Source: Plotosus lineatus
Taxonomy: Eukaryota > Chordata > Actinopteri > Siluriformes > Plotosidae
Length of the DNA stretch: 64,000 bases
Direction of reading: 5' to 3'
Assembly (NCBI GenBank): GCA_024760905.1
Contig: CM045729.1
Span: forward strand, 82,463,550-82,527,549
Shown here: positions 32,431 to 42,918 of the stretch, one piece after another
Numbering within the stretch: position 1 is the stretch's first letter
How the letters are laid out: each line of letters opens with the position of its first letter
Translations under genes and position numbers: made by a program
Notes under the pieces: model-generated
What the model was told of the DNA's origin: nothing
Seen by the model: the letters and a program-made list of their open reading frames with translations, nothing else
Databases searched by the model: none

Positions 32431-32884
32431 AGCAACAGACAACGAACCACACGAGTGAAATCAATCTGGTTTCTTCCTCCGCTGCTCATAGTACAATGTG
32501 AGCGTGGGTTATTTATACATGACCACAGAGTAAGAAGAGACAATGTTGGTTAACACCCAGTATGTGGTTCACACCCTTAAGTCATACAATTGTCCTTGGA
32601 CAATTTCAGATTTTATTATCTACATTCCTTCTCCTCCCAAGGGATCTTTCACATGGCCTCACATTGCCATAAAATGAGTTTTTTTTCTACTGCTTAGAGG
32701 GAAGACTCAGGCTGAAACATAAGGTTACTAAAGTTAACGGATGTACAGAGACAATGGAAAAAAAATACAAGTTCTTTTACAGGCATTCATTGTTGGGCTG
32801 GGTTAAACGTCAGTCACCCAGGATCCATGATCCGAGGCCACGCATTTACAAATCCAGGGGCACAATTACATCAAAATTCTTCCA
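32431..32884 (-). repeat. ERV LTR fragment (5' LTR side of ERV-2, divergent U3)
   Basis: R-region sequence (gcaacagacaacgaaccaca, then gagtgaaatcaatctggttt) matches the other LTRs. U3 between 32,500 and 32,790 is unlike ERV-1 or the 25,694 LTR, with TATAAATAACC near 32,512. The outer 90 bp (32,795-32,884) matches the first 90 bp of the 39,930 LTR. This is a second LTR subfamily. Confidence 0.75.
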
Positions 32885-33490
32885 GGCACCTTGGAACAAC
32901 AAATGAATACTCTGGATATTGTGCTTGACCGGTGAAGGCACATTTGACTGTGAACCTTGATGCGTTTGGCAAAGGTCAAATATTTAGGACATGTGGTCGG
33001 AGAAGGACTCGTTTCTCCAAACGACGCAACGGTCTCTGCAGTTCTGGATATGCCGAACCCTACAATCAAGTGAGAAGTTTGACGGTTCCTCATCATTTTC
33101 GGACACTCCATTAAATTTTGGCCCACCTTTGCTTCCGTGGCTGCCCTTGTGAGTAGTAACAGCCCTACTCAAGAAGAGAACACAATTCACCTGGACAAAC
33201 GACTGTAGCTGGGTGTTGCTGACATTAAAGTCAATGTTGTGTGACCACCTCGTTTGGCAGGACCTCGATTTGACCCTCCCTTTTCGCATGCTGGACTCGA
33301 CCACCCCGTCAGCGACTTTTCTGGAAGTTCAACCGTCATCAGATCAACTATTCAACTGTTGAAAAGGAAGTGCTGGGTCGAGTCCGGAACAGGGAAGGAA
33401 CAGGCTCCACAGAACATAGCCTTAAATTTCATTGACAGTGTGAAAGACAAGAACAAACAGGTCTTTAGATGGAGTCTTCACTAAAGCAGT
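32885..33490 (+). pseudogene. Ty3/gypsy pol fragment (RT end and RNase H start)
   Basis: In shifting frames the plus strand shows FGKGQI (about 32,960), an LGHVVG-like position, KRTQFTWTNDC (about 33,170-33,210), LKSMLCDHLV, LPFRML (about 33,280) and a broken STVEKE-like stretch. This is the order of the thumb/connection to RNase H start in fish gypsy elements. Many frameshifts; no LTRs seen. The ERV LTR ends directly beside it, so the ERV probably inserted into it. Confidence 0.55.
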
Positions 33491-34146
33491 TTAATCGGCT
33501 GACATTGCATCCAATGGGCCAAGAAAATGTGATTTGCTGCTGCTCTGTCATGTGTTTGAATATTTAAAGGAGTGAACTCTGTATGTTAATATGATTCCAG
33601 GTGTTTTGGATAATGTTGTTACGTATTGTTATGTCTCTTTTTCAGATTTGGGCGATGGCGAATTTCTACATGTTCTCATATTGCAAATTTCTGCTTTTCT
33701 TTTTGAGGGGGGCGTATTATAAAACTGGGTATAATCGGGAGATTTTTACCAGTTAAGATTTATAAAGTTTCCTGTTCATGGTGAATTTACGGCCATTTTG
33801 AATTTCCTCGGCTCTGTTCGGCAAATTTTGTTTTTGTCAGTTTCACATTTTGCATTGTATTGTTGATACAATACATTACAATACATAGATTGATATCTGT
33901 GGTGTGAAATTATTCATTAGCAGTTGGCTCACAGACTTGACTTGGTTTAGCCCTAAATGAACAACTTCTGGAATAAATCCCCAAAGTTCATGAAACACTA
34001 ATTATCGGCAGTCTTCCCGAGGTTTGTAATTTTCATGCTTCGTTGTAAAGTTTTCAAGTTATTGTAATTGACTGCATTGTGTTCGTCAGGTCGTCAGCTT
34101 TATTTTGATGTCTCGTTTAATGACGCTACAACCTGGCGATTGTGCT
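33491..34146. other. Unannotated stretch
   Basis: AT-rich, no coding frame or recognised element. Confidence 0.4.
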
Positions 34147-34720
34147 ACAGTGGTATGAAAAAATATCTGAATCTTTTTGAATTGTGAGAAAACATTTCTG
34201 CATAAAATCATTATTAAATGTGATCTGATCTTTGTCAAAATCACACAGATGAAAAAAACTGTCAACGTAAACTAAAATCACCCAAACGTTTATACACAGC
34301 ATAAGAAGAGAAGGGGGAGAATCAGAAACTGAACCATCACAGAATATTTTGTGCGCCCCCCCTGGCAGCAATAACTTAAACCAGACGCCTCATGGAGCTG
34401 CTGATCAGTCTGGCACATTGATCAGGACTAATCTTGGCCCATTCTTCTTTACAAAGTTCAGTCAGATTCCTGGGATGTCTGGCATGAATCGTTGTCTTGA
34501 GGTCATGAGGTCTTGTCTTGAGGTCATGCCACAGCATTTCAATGGGGTTCAAGTTTGTACTTTGACTTGACCACTCCAAAACACCGATTTTGTTCTCCTG
34601 AAACCATTTTGAAGTTGCTTCACTTCTGTTTTTTGGATCATTGTCTTGTTGCAGCATCCATCATCTTTTTCGCTTCAACTGTCTGACAGACGGCCTCAGG
34701 TTTTCCTGCAAAAAACTTTT
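34147..34720 (-). mobile_element. Tc1/mariner remnant, C-terminal transposase
   Basis: The left end cagtggtatgaaaaaatatc follows a TA, as in a common fish Tc1-like family. On the minus strand 34,657-34,376 encodes QQDNDPKNRSEATSKWFQEN, then SQSTNLNPIEMLWHDLK: the second catalytic Asp and the final Glu of the DDE/D triad. A ~20-bp duplication (gaggtcatgaggtcttgtctt region, 34,500-34,530) disturbs the order. Truncated by LINE-B at about 34,721. Confidence 0.75.
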
Positions 34721-34721
34721 G

Positions 34722-35660
34722 AATTAAATTTTACCTTCTTGAACTTCTTCACCTTCTTCACTATCAGCGTCATCCTGCATACGACCAGCCAATGCTGTTT
34801 GACAACACTCTCACCCACGACTACCTTGCAGTCACTGACTTCCTTCAAATTACATCGCCGACACAAGATGTAGTCCACCTGTGTGCTCCTGCCGCTGCTT
34901 TTATAAGTCACCCTATGCTCCTGTTTCTTCTGGAAGAAAGTATTCACCACAGCCATTTCCATCCATTTTGCAAAATCGATCAACACCTGTCCTTCTGTAT
35001 TCCTGTCCTGGACACCAAACCTGCCCATCACTTCCTCGTCCCCTCTGTTGCCTGCACCAACATGTCCATTGAAGTCTGCACCAATGACCACTCTTTCACC
35101 TCTTGGGGGTACTCTGCATCACTTCATCGAACTCCCTCCAGAATCTCTCCTTCTCTTCTAGCTCACATCCTGCCTGTGGGGCATAAGCACTGAGCACCAC
35201 ACCTTCAATTTCTAACTTGAGATTCATCTCTCTGTCTGACATTCTTTTTACTTCTCGAACATTCCTGACAAACCCCTCCTTCCTTCGTCCCATCCACACC
35301 ATGCTTCAACCCTGCTCCGAAGCTTTGCGACCTTTCCACCTGGTATGCTAAACACACAGCACCTTCCTCCTCTGCATCATGTCAGCCAGCTCTCTCCCTT
35401 TTCTTTGCATAGTTCCCTATGCAAGTCATAGACTCAGTCATTAGTCATAGTCCTAGTCAGCCTTTCCTCTTCTCTCTCTGTCTGCAGCATGCCTCCCGCC
35501 TCTCCTTCTTCGACTTATTCGACCAACAGTCGTACAAATTTCCATCAAAAGATTTGCATCATAAAAATTTCGCATTGGTTTTACGTCGGCTGTCCTTCCT
35601 GACACAACCCTCGGCTTGGGACCGGCATGAGAAGGAGAGACACTGGTTCGTGCTGAAAAT
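34722..35660 (-). mobile_element. LINE-B copy 3: endonuclease region
   Basis: Minus strand. The 5' region near 35,400-35,660 matches 16,305-16,600. The endonuclease frame has IGADFNGHVGAGN (about 35,050-35,090), VDYILCRRCNLKE and KVVVGESV. Deletions occur near 35,290. The element stops before the reverse transcriptase linker, so it is 3'-truncated, next to the Tc1 remnant. Confidence 0.8.
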
Positions 35661-36445
35661 TGTTGATACTGTGTTCACCTTGATCAAATTGTCCTGGGGA
35701 GGTTGAGAAGTTGTACAGCATGATGTACGCATCACCATCATAAAGCTAAAGCGAACGCTAAAGCACTAAAGCGAAGACAAAGCGCGAAAGCTGAGCTCAA
35801 GTACGAGCACCGCTGTAAATACCTTGAACGATGATGTCATGAGCCACTTCCGAAAGATTTTAAAAAGAAGGCAGAAATGTGAATAAAGATGAGTCGTCCA
35901 TGCAAAGTGGGAGCAAAGGAAAAAACACCTTTGGCTGATTTACCTGAAGCGTTTTGGAAGGAAATCCACTTTCCTCTCTCCCGGTCTGTTTTGGTACGGG
36001 ATACGCCTCTCTGATTTTCCAATATTTGCATATGATAACTGCTAACCACAACAAATGTGTAAATTCTTTATTGTTCTTATGCTTTCACTGCACTATTTTT
36101 TATTGTGTTATGGTCTCTCACAAAAGAGTTGTGCATTGAAATGCGCTTTAGAGATTGCTAAATACACACACCTAATTTCATTTAATCATGGGCTCTAACG
36201 ATGATCTCTCTGGCTCTCAGCTCCATGCTCCAGCAGTTCCCGCTTCAGTTTGATTTCTGATTTTCTCCGCATTTCTTACAGTGACTACGATTTCTTCGTG
36301 CTCTCGAGCCATCACTCTGAACAATAATCACCCGTTTTTATAGATGAGTCTCTCACAACACAACCCATTACATAGGTCTGTATTCAAACAGCGCTTCTAG
36401 TTTTTTAGACCGACACCTGCAAGGACTTCAATAAACGTCACATGA
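35661..36445. other. Unannotated stretch
   Basis: No recognised coding sequence. A short aagctaaagcgaacgctaaa-type repeat lies at 35,742-35,785. Confidence 0.4.
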
Positions 36446-36790
36446 AATTCGTTCGAATCCCACTCTCCAAAAGGTTTTCACTGTCGCCCCCAGTGCAGTT
36501 AACTGGGTTATCAAAGGAGGGCCATGTCTCTCACTGCCTATGGGGGGTTTGGTTTAGGGTTAGGGTTAGGATGTAAAAGATGTAAAGACATTTATGATGT
36601 AAACGAACCATTGCTGACTTTCGTAAAGAGTGAGGCTGCAAAGTCGTCAAAAGCATGTTTCTGTCCCTTGCTCAAAAGGGTTGTGAAAGGAAGGGCAACC
36701 GACATAAAATCCTCTGCCAAATAAAACGTGATGATTCGCTGTGGCGACTCCCGAGTAAAAGGGAAAAAGCCCAAAGGAAGAAAGACAGAC
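36446..36790 (+). mobile_element. SINE-A with LINE-B-derived tail
   Basis: Partial head, then aactgggttatcaaagg, gaaccattgctgactttcgt, aaaggaagggcaaccgacat and cgctgtggcgactcccgagt. The tail is the LINE-B 5'/3' mosaic seen at 23,887-24,235. A ggtttagggttagggttagg stretch at 36,550-36,570 (telomere-like TTAGGG units) interrupts the body. Confidence 0.7.
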
Positions 36791-37440
36791 TTGGTACGAG
36801 TTCCTGTACTGTTAACTTCTGTTCAAATGATATGACAGCGAATTAAGACCATTTACATTATTTGTGCTGGAAAAAAAGGATTCGGAATCTGAACAAATCG
36901 GATCGGATAAAGTTTGAGTCCCGAGGTTTCACTGTACGTAGAAAAATGTAAAAATAAAACAAATAATAAAATACATAGAAAACAAAATGATTACAGACGC
37001 TCCCCGACTTATGTTTATTAATTGGTTCCTGATTGTCGAACGTAAGTTGTTCCAGGACGTATGATGTGGACATTGACGCTCATACTTTAATCTCCATCCA
37101 TAAATACGATTACTGTATTTCATAAAACACCCCAAAATAAATTATTACCAAAAATAACATTGTAAAATATCAAATACATCGAATAATAGCAACAATAATT
37201 TCAAATAAGTCAATTATTTATACCGATTCACTTGACGAAGCTTAAAACAGCCAATCAACGCCTACAGTGTGTGAGGCGTTCAAAAACCGAAAGTCGTGTA
37301 CTTGCGAAATTAGTGCAGTTGCTGTGGTTTCTGCGGACTTCTGGTCATTCAAGTCAGCAAGGGCCCCATTGAACTCATTTAGAACTCAGCCTGCACTGAT
37401 CCAGCAGCGGATGAGACTTGCACCAATGCCTTCGTTTCTG
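36791..37440. other. Unannotated; possible palindromic DNA element ends
   Basis: gtcccgaggtttcactgta at about 36,918-36,936 and ctccccgacttatg near 37,002 resemble ends of TA-flanked palindromic elements, like the one at 10,399. No complete element. No coding frame. Confidence 0.35.
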
Positions 37441-37695
37441 GACAACAATATTTCTGAGGGTTACCAGGTTCTCTGCATCTCATGCCTTTCCTCTTTTCTC
37501 TTTACCGATAGACATGCCTCCCACCTCTTCTTCGACTTCTCCTTCTTCAATCAACAGTCGTCCAATTTCCACCAGCACACTGTTGGTTTCCAGCACTGAT
37601 GGTTGTCGACTGATCCAGTATGGGATTAGTATTTTTGACTAGCATTTTACATGTGGCATTGACACATTTCCTTCCTGATGCAAGCCTCTGGCAAC
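37441..37695 (-). mobile_element. LINE-B 5' region fragment
   Basis: Matches the minus-strand 5' end of LINE-B at about 56,530-56,790 (catgcctcccacctcttctt, ccaatttccaccagcacact, ttccttcctgatgcaag). Too short and diverged to code. Confidence 0.55.
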
Positions 37696-37799
37696 ACTGG
37701 AATGTGCCCTCCCACGCGGCTGCATTACATATAGATATGCTGTATAATGTTTATATATTTTTTCATTGCTATCACAGCAAAAAATTAAAAAGATTTCTT

Positions 37800-39236
37800 A
37801 TTTGCCGCGATCTCATGAGCATTCTGGGGTTTCAAATCTCTTTCCAGGGTTCGAGCATGACCGAAACGTGCGAAACCTCCTCTGTTTCGCTGTTGTCATT
37901 GCAAGCGCAGCCCTTCCCTTTTAACGTGAATTCAGCGTGCGTGGCGAGTTCCACCTCGCCCCCTGTACTCGAAACGCTGCCCAAATACTCTGTCTACACA
38001 ACACATGTCTTCTCAACGTCGCTCAGGTTACGAGGCCATCCTTTGTGCGACTGACAATCTAACCATCTCTTGTTCCTCTTCCCGAGATAACGTGGCCCAG
38101 GCCCTACAGCGCCTGCTTAATGCTCAAGATGACTGCGAACCGTTGGAACATGACTGCATGGACACCATTGTCCATGACACCAGTATTAGGTCCGACTGAT
38201 GATCCACGCCTCTCTCCACAGGTCTCTCCCTGTTTGTAGATGGGTCATGCTCGAAACCCTCCGACGGAGTGTTCCTCTGCGGCTCCGCGGTATGTGCCTT
38301 ACCGGACCAAGTTTTGGAAGCGTGCTCGCTCCCCTTTAATTCCACTCAAGCAGCGGAGTTATACACGCTCACTTGAGCATGCATGCTCGCCTCCGACCAG
38401 GACGTTACTGTGAACACTGATATATATATATAATCGTCACGCTTTCGGGGTGGCACACGATTTCGGCCGGATCTGGCAATCTTGTGGTTTCACTGCTGCT
38501 GACGGCAAGCCCATTTCACCTTAGTCCAGGACCTGATTGTGTCCAGCAATCTCCCGCTCCGTTTAGCGATCGTAAAGACCCGCGGTCATTCCTCTGACCA
38601 GACTGATGAGGCACGGGGTAACTCTTTGGCTGACCGCGCGGCTAAACAGGCTGCCTTGCTCGGCTCCATGCCGCCGTTCCTGCAGGCCGTTCTGGTGTCA
38701 ACCTCACACATGCTTAGCGCCCTCCTCCCTGACTTGGATCTGAAATCCCTTCAGTCCTCGGCATACACAGAAGACACTGTCCTCGCATGGCTCTCTACTC
38801 TCTACTCGATTCGACCGGTCGCTTATGTCTGCTCACGCACTGTCTTCCTTTCCTCGTCCGCGAGTTTCACGGGCCGACACATCGCGGTCGAAGAGGGGTG
38901 GAGACAGATATGGAAAAAGATTTTTGTATACGACAACTAGCCTCTACGGTACGCAGCATTCTGGACAAATGCCTGATTTGTGCACAGAACAATGTGTCCA
39001 AACCACACGCATCACATCAGCATCTGCCGAAACCAGATACTCCCTTCCAGGAGTGGCAGATAGATTTTACTCACATGCCCCGGCAGGGCCCCTTTAAATA
39101 TCTATTGGTTATCGTGGATAAATTTTCCGGGTGGGTCGAAGCTTTCCCATGTGGGAACGAAAACGCCCGAGTAGTGGTTCAAAAATTATCACAGGAAATT
39201 ATTCCCAGATACGGCCTCCCGTTGGGAATTGATTGG
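37800..39236 (+). pseudogene. pol: ERV-3 pol remnant (protease end, RNase H, integrase)
   Basis: 37,803-37,990 equals the protease C-terminus (RDLMSILGFQISF) and linker. A deletion then joins it to RNase H (38,005 on), removing reverse transcriptase. RNase H has FVDGSCSKP with its catalytic Asp intact (about 38,235), ELYTL and NSLADRAAKQA, but a short expansion (ATATATATATAA near 38,420) and stops break it. Integrase follows with PTHRG, CLIC and WQIDFTHMP (about 39,055-39,080), and stops at GLPLGID near 39,230 where SINE-A begins. The second Asp and catalytic Glu are lost. Confidence 0.85.
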
Positions 39237-39540
39237 GGGTTCGAGTTATCAAAAGGCCGGCCATGTCTCTCACTGTCTATGGTGTGTGGCATGTAAAAGA
39301 ACCATTGCTGACTTTTGACAAGAGTAGGCTGCAAAGCCGTCGGCGTGTTTCCACCCTGCGATGGCCTGGCGAGCTGTCCAGGGTGTACTCTACCCTCGCC
39401 CTGAGTTGGCTGGGATGGGCACCAGCCTCCCCGCGACCCGCGGGTTTGTGCTTCTCCGGGAGCGCTTTTGGAGGAACTGCAGGAACACACGGCGAATTCA
39501 ACACGGAAAAAGAACCCGGTTACAGAAAATGATGATGATG
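39237..39540 (+). mobile_element. SINE-A inserted in ERV-3
   Basis: A truncated head (gggggttcgagttatcaaaa) is followed by body and tail as in the 15,003 copy, ending ggttacagaaaatgatgatga. It separates integrase from the env tail of ERV-3. Confidence 0.75.
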
Positions 39541-39925
39541 AATGAACCTTTTAACATCGCTTACTGGTCCTTTTTCCATGCCAAGACACCAACAGTCCGG
39601 ATCCTCTGCAAACTCTACGGCCATCAACCCCATTGTCTGTATATGCTTGTTGTTGGTTTGCGTGTTCGGACCCTCTTTCAGCGAACCCAGATACGGCTGC
39701 CGGCCAAGAGGATGACATCTCTCGGGCCATGTGTGGAAAGCTTGACTTGGGTTGTTACGAGGATCCCGAGATAGTGGGCGAAGAGCGATGGGGCTCAGCC
39801 TGCCCTTCAAGGTCTCGGTCAACCGCGGTACTCCGATGTCCCTCAGCTTGCACGACAACCCACTCCATCTAATCTCAATTAAAGACTCATGATGTTCTTC
39901 TATTTTTAATAGGACAAAAGAGGGG
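39541..39925 (+). pseudogene. env: ERV-3 env tail
   Basis: Retains an anchor-like stretch (CLYMLVVGLRVRTL in one frame, 39,640-39,680) equal in position to the ERV-2 anchor region, then the cytoplasmic/3' region matching 1,165-1,500 and 26,300-26,700 in part. Multiple frame changes. A polypurine tract (aaaagaggggaaac, about 39,916-39,929) ends it at the LTR. Confidence 0.65.
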
Positions 39926-39929
39926 AAAC

Positions 39930-40470
39930 TGTAAGAATTTTGATGTAATTGTGCCACTGGGTTTGTAAATGTGCGGCCTTGGATCATGGATCCTGGGTGA
40001 CTGACGTTTAACCCAGCTGAATGAATAAATTGATAGGATAAATGAGATGCAACTATGTGTGTATTGTAACTTCTGTGTATCTAAAGCTTCCTGTTCTACT
40101 TGAAATTTTGACATGTGCGCCAGGCACATGAAACTGTTGGGTGGGTGTTCCTGTGTGGTGTTTCGGTTGGGGTGTGGGTTTCGGAAAGTAACAATGTCAC
40201 AATGGGAATTGCTTTGAAATGGAATTAGCCAAGTGTTAAGCGCCGCAGGGCACAAACAAATATGTTCATGCTTTGTGAACACGCAATTACTGCTTTGCAC
40301 GCACATCCCTCTGTATAAATAAGCAGACACATGTGTTTGAAGAGCTTCCGATGAATAAACCAGACTGATTTCACTCGTGTGGTTCGTTGTCTGTTGCTCC
40401 TCGACGTTGAGATGCAGGAATCCAGGTCGTGCAGGTTGATCGAAGAGCTTCCACGGAGAGAGTTCTTACA
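39930..40470 (+). repeat. ERV LTR shared between ERV-3 and ERV-4 (mosaic U3)
   Basis: 541 bp, TGTAAGAA ... TTCTTACA, with inverted-repeat ends. Preceded by a polypurine tract and followed by a primer site, so it has the context of both a 3' and a 5' LTR. TATAAATAAGC is near 40,314 and AATAAACC near 40,353. The first 90 bp matches the LTR at 32,431-32,884; the rest of U3 matches the ERV-1/ERV-2 3' LTR type, including the atgagatgcaactatgtgtg region. Confidence 0.9.
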
Positions 40471-40473
40471 ATT

Positions 40474-40491
40474 TGGTGACCCCGACGTGAT
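40474..40491 (+). promoter_or_regulatory. Primer binding site, tRNA-Trp
   Basis: TGGTGACCCCGACGTGAT, exact complement of the tRNA-Trp 3' end, three bases after the LTR. A splice donor cag/gtaaga follows at 40,501-40,509. Confidence 0.9.
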
Positions 40492-40782
40492 ACTCCTGAT
40501 CAGGTAAGACAAGATTTGTTTGACTACCTGGTTAGCAGTATTTGAGCGTCTGTTATCCCCTTTTAATAGGGACGGTTCTCTCGAAGGGATGGTTATCCTC
40601 AGTTGCTAGAATTGGGACGGTTATCCTCAGTTGCTGTAACTGGGAGAGTGATCATCAGTTGCTATAACTAAGAAGAGCGCGAGACAAAAAAAAAACTAAA
40701 AACGAAAGAAAAGAAAGAAAAAAAAAGGTGCCCCTGTATTTCTGTATGCCAACGTATTTTTCCTGTTGTTAGAGGGTAAACA
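40492..40782 (+). promoter_or_regulatory. ERV-4 leader with hairpin repeats
   Basis: Splice donor at 40,503/40,504, then repeats of the ggttatcctcagttgct type (40,588-40,665, three copies) and a hairpin-like ccccttttaataggg unit (40,557-40,571). This is the same leader design as ERV-1 and ERV-2. An A-rich tract lies at 40,685-40,730. Confidence 0.65.
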
Positions 40783-42311
40783 ATGGGAAATTCCTACCCA
40801 AAGCCTAATCCCGGGGAAACCCCCAAGGAATGGATGAATAAATGTGGTCTTGCTTATTATACTGAACCATGGTTTAATAATCTCGCCGGATGGACGGAGG
40901 GACTAGACTAAGTGCCAAACTTCCCGCGAACAGCACCTTTTGATGCCGGATTCCTGACAATCCGCACATCGCATGATTGATGATTGGGCAACCCCTCCTG
41001 GGATGATGAATACATGAAGGAGGCTTGTGTAAAATGTATGAAATGCGCTCAGACTTGTTACAACTTTAAAAGCTCTTCGAGCACAAGAAGGTGTCCCCAA
41101 ACATAGGTTTTTAATCTAGATTAAAGAGTAAAGAAAAGGAAAAAGGGAAAAATACCCAAAAATACCCAAAATGTCCCCAGTAACGCCCCCGTCGGCTCCC
41201 CCACCATATCCAGTCGGATCGGGAGAGATAGTCCCGCAACTCCCCGCTGACCCGAAGCCAGTGGAGGTCCCTGCCCTATCCCGAACCCTTCTCGACCCAA
41301 AGTTCAACCGAAAGGAAAGCCCAGCGTTGTGATTCCCTCCTCACCTCCGCAAATGAATGAGGAGGACTCTGAAGATACATCGGGGGATGAGAATTCGGAC
41401 TGGGAAAACCTGGGGGACATCAGCCTGATCCTCCTCCTCTCTCGAAGCCACCGAAATCTCGGGCAGTGAAGAATGTAGCTTGTATATGGCAAAATAGGGG
41501 AAGGGTGATCGTTGTGGAACCACCAAATTATCTCCATGTTCCCTGGCTTGGACAACCCCTGGCCTACGTAGATATGCTGATACGATCCACTTGGTATTGC
41601 CAACTTACGGGAGGGGACGATCGCTTTATCCAATGAGGCTGTGGTCCTCCAGAATGTCCTCTGCTTGGACCCCAGAAACAATGAGGTGACTCACGAAAAA
41701 ATAGAAGAGGGGGGAAGAGGGGCGTCGTCAGACTCGTTATCGTTCCTCGCTCTATTGGAGGGATAATCCCGAAGCGTTAAAAACCTGGCGCGCGCAATTT
41801 ACGGCTTATCTTGTCTCCCGCGGGAAGGAGCTTGTGATCCCTCCCACGTCACAAACTGGAAACAGAAACGTGGTGAACTCACATCAGTTTTCTGGAACCG
41901 CTGAACATAACCCTGGCGACATGTTGGAGGGTTTGACCTCGCAGGCCCAAATTCAATGTTCTTATCCATCTTCCTGAGCAACACCGTTCGTGCCTCGCAG
42001 AAAGAACCGCTGGGGAACGAGTGAGGATGTTCGAGTCAGACGGCTTGTTGAATGTGAAGAACAGAGCCTGCTTGTCTGCTGCCCCGAAAGGGGGCTATCA
42101 TGATAAAAATCGGGGAAAGGGGCCGCATTGGAAGGCAGGAAAATGTCATTACTTTGGTAAGGAAGGGCATTGGACAAAAGAGTGTCGAAAGAAACAGAGA
42201 GATGAATATAAGTCTGCCTCTCGGACCCATCAAGGAGATAATTCGCCTCGCCCCCACTTAGATTCTGCATGAGTATCGCCAGCACGCCCATACCCGCGGG
42301 AGCATGAATAG
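40783..42311 (+). pseudogene. gag: ERV-4 gag
   Basis: The ATG at 40,783 opens MGNSYPKP as in ERV-1. Matrix is broken by stops near 40,908 and 40,978; the proline-rich part retains PPPY (about 41,200). Capsid is fragmentary. Nucleocapsid (about 42,140-42,190) has CHYFGKEGHWTKEC, with the second zinc-binding Cys replaced by Phe. The final codon is TAG at 42,309-42,311, at the same place as in ERV-1. Confidence 0.8.
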
Positions 42312-42918
42312 GACTGACTGGAGTGGGGACCCCGTGACCTGTGTCTTCATGAACCGAGTGTTTAATTCGCCCTGCAATGAGAATCTGCCTCTCCTTTATA
42401 TTGTTCTCGAAGGGGTAGAATCTCTTTTTGGTATCGATAGTGGCACAACCCTGTCTTCTTTCGGCAGGGACTATCAGGGTGCTGTATCCTCCAGGTCCAC
42501 CAGCTCTGTGGGAATAGATGGGGTCCCCTTCTCCTCCCCATATACGCCGCCCCTTCTTTTATGTTTCCCTGATGACCCTACGCTTGATGAATTGCAAATA
42601 TCCTACTCCTTTGTACATATGTCCGAATGCCCTTTTAATTTGTTGGGCCGAGACCTCATGAGTGTTCTGGGGTTCCAAATCTCTTTCCAAGGTTCGAGCA
42701 TGACCATTCAAACGTGCGACACCGCCTCCGTTTCTCTGTTGTCATTGCAAGCGCAGCCCCTGCCCTTTAACGTTAATTCAGCGTGTGTGGCTTGTTCCAC
42801 CTCGCCCCTTGTACTCGACACGTTGCCCACCAATCTTTGGGCAGAACTTGAGAATGACGTGGGTTGTGGAGACAGCGTTCCGGATAAAGCAACCCTGAAG
42901 CACATTTTGCCCGTGTAA
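42304..42918 (+). pseudogene. pro: ERV-4 protease (open frame)
   Basis: The frame is open for 204 codons from 42,304, in a different reading frame from the amber codon at 42,309-42,311. It contains GIDSGTT (active site, about 42,436-42,456) and FNLLGRDLMSVLG (about 42,635-42,672), so both halves of the retropepsin domain are in one frame, unlike ERV-1. Ends near the start of reverse transcriptase at a stop (TAA near 42,916). Probably not functional given the surrounding damage. Confidence 0.8.

Larger units (their letters stand above)
25694..32884 (-). mobile_element. ERV-2: deleted provirus with LINE inserted at its 5' LTR
   Basis: Minus strand order: LTR fragment (32,884-32,431), LINE-A (32,430-29,293), LTR stub, primer site, leader, fragments of gag, protease and reverse transcriptase, integrase, env TM with anchor, purine tract, 3' LTR (26,281-25,694). 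Large deletions removed RNase H with most of reverse transcriptase (join near 27,676) and the gag/protease junction (join near 28,375). The 5' and 3' LTRs have different U3 sequences, so they may come from different subfamilies. No matching target duplication is visible. Confidence 0.8.
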
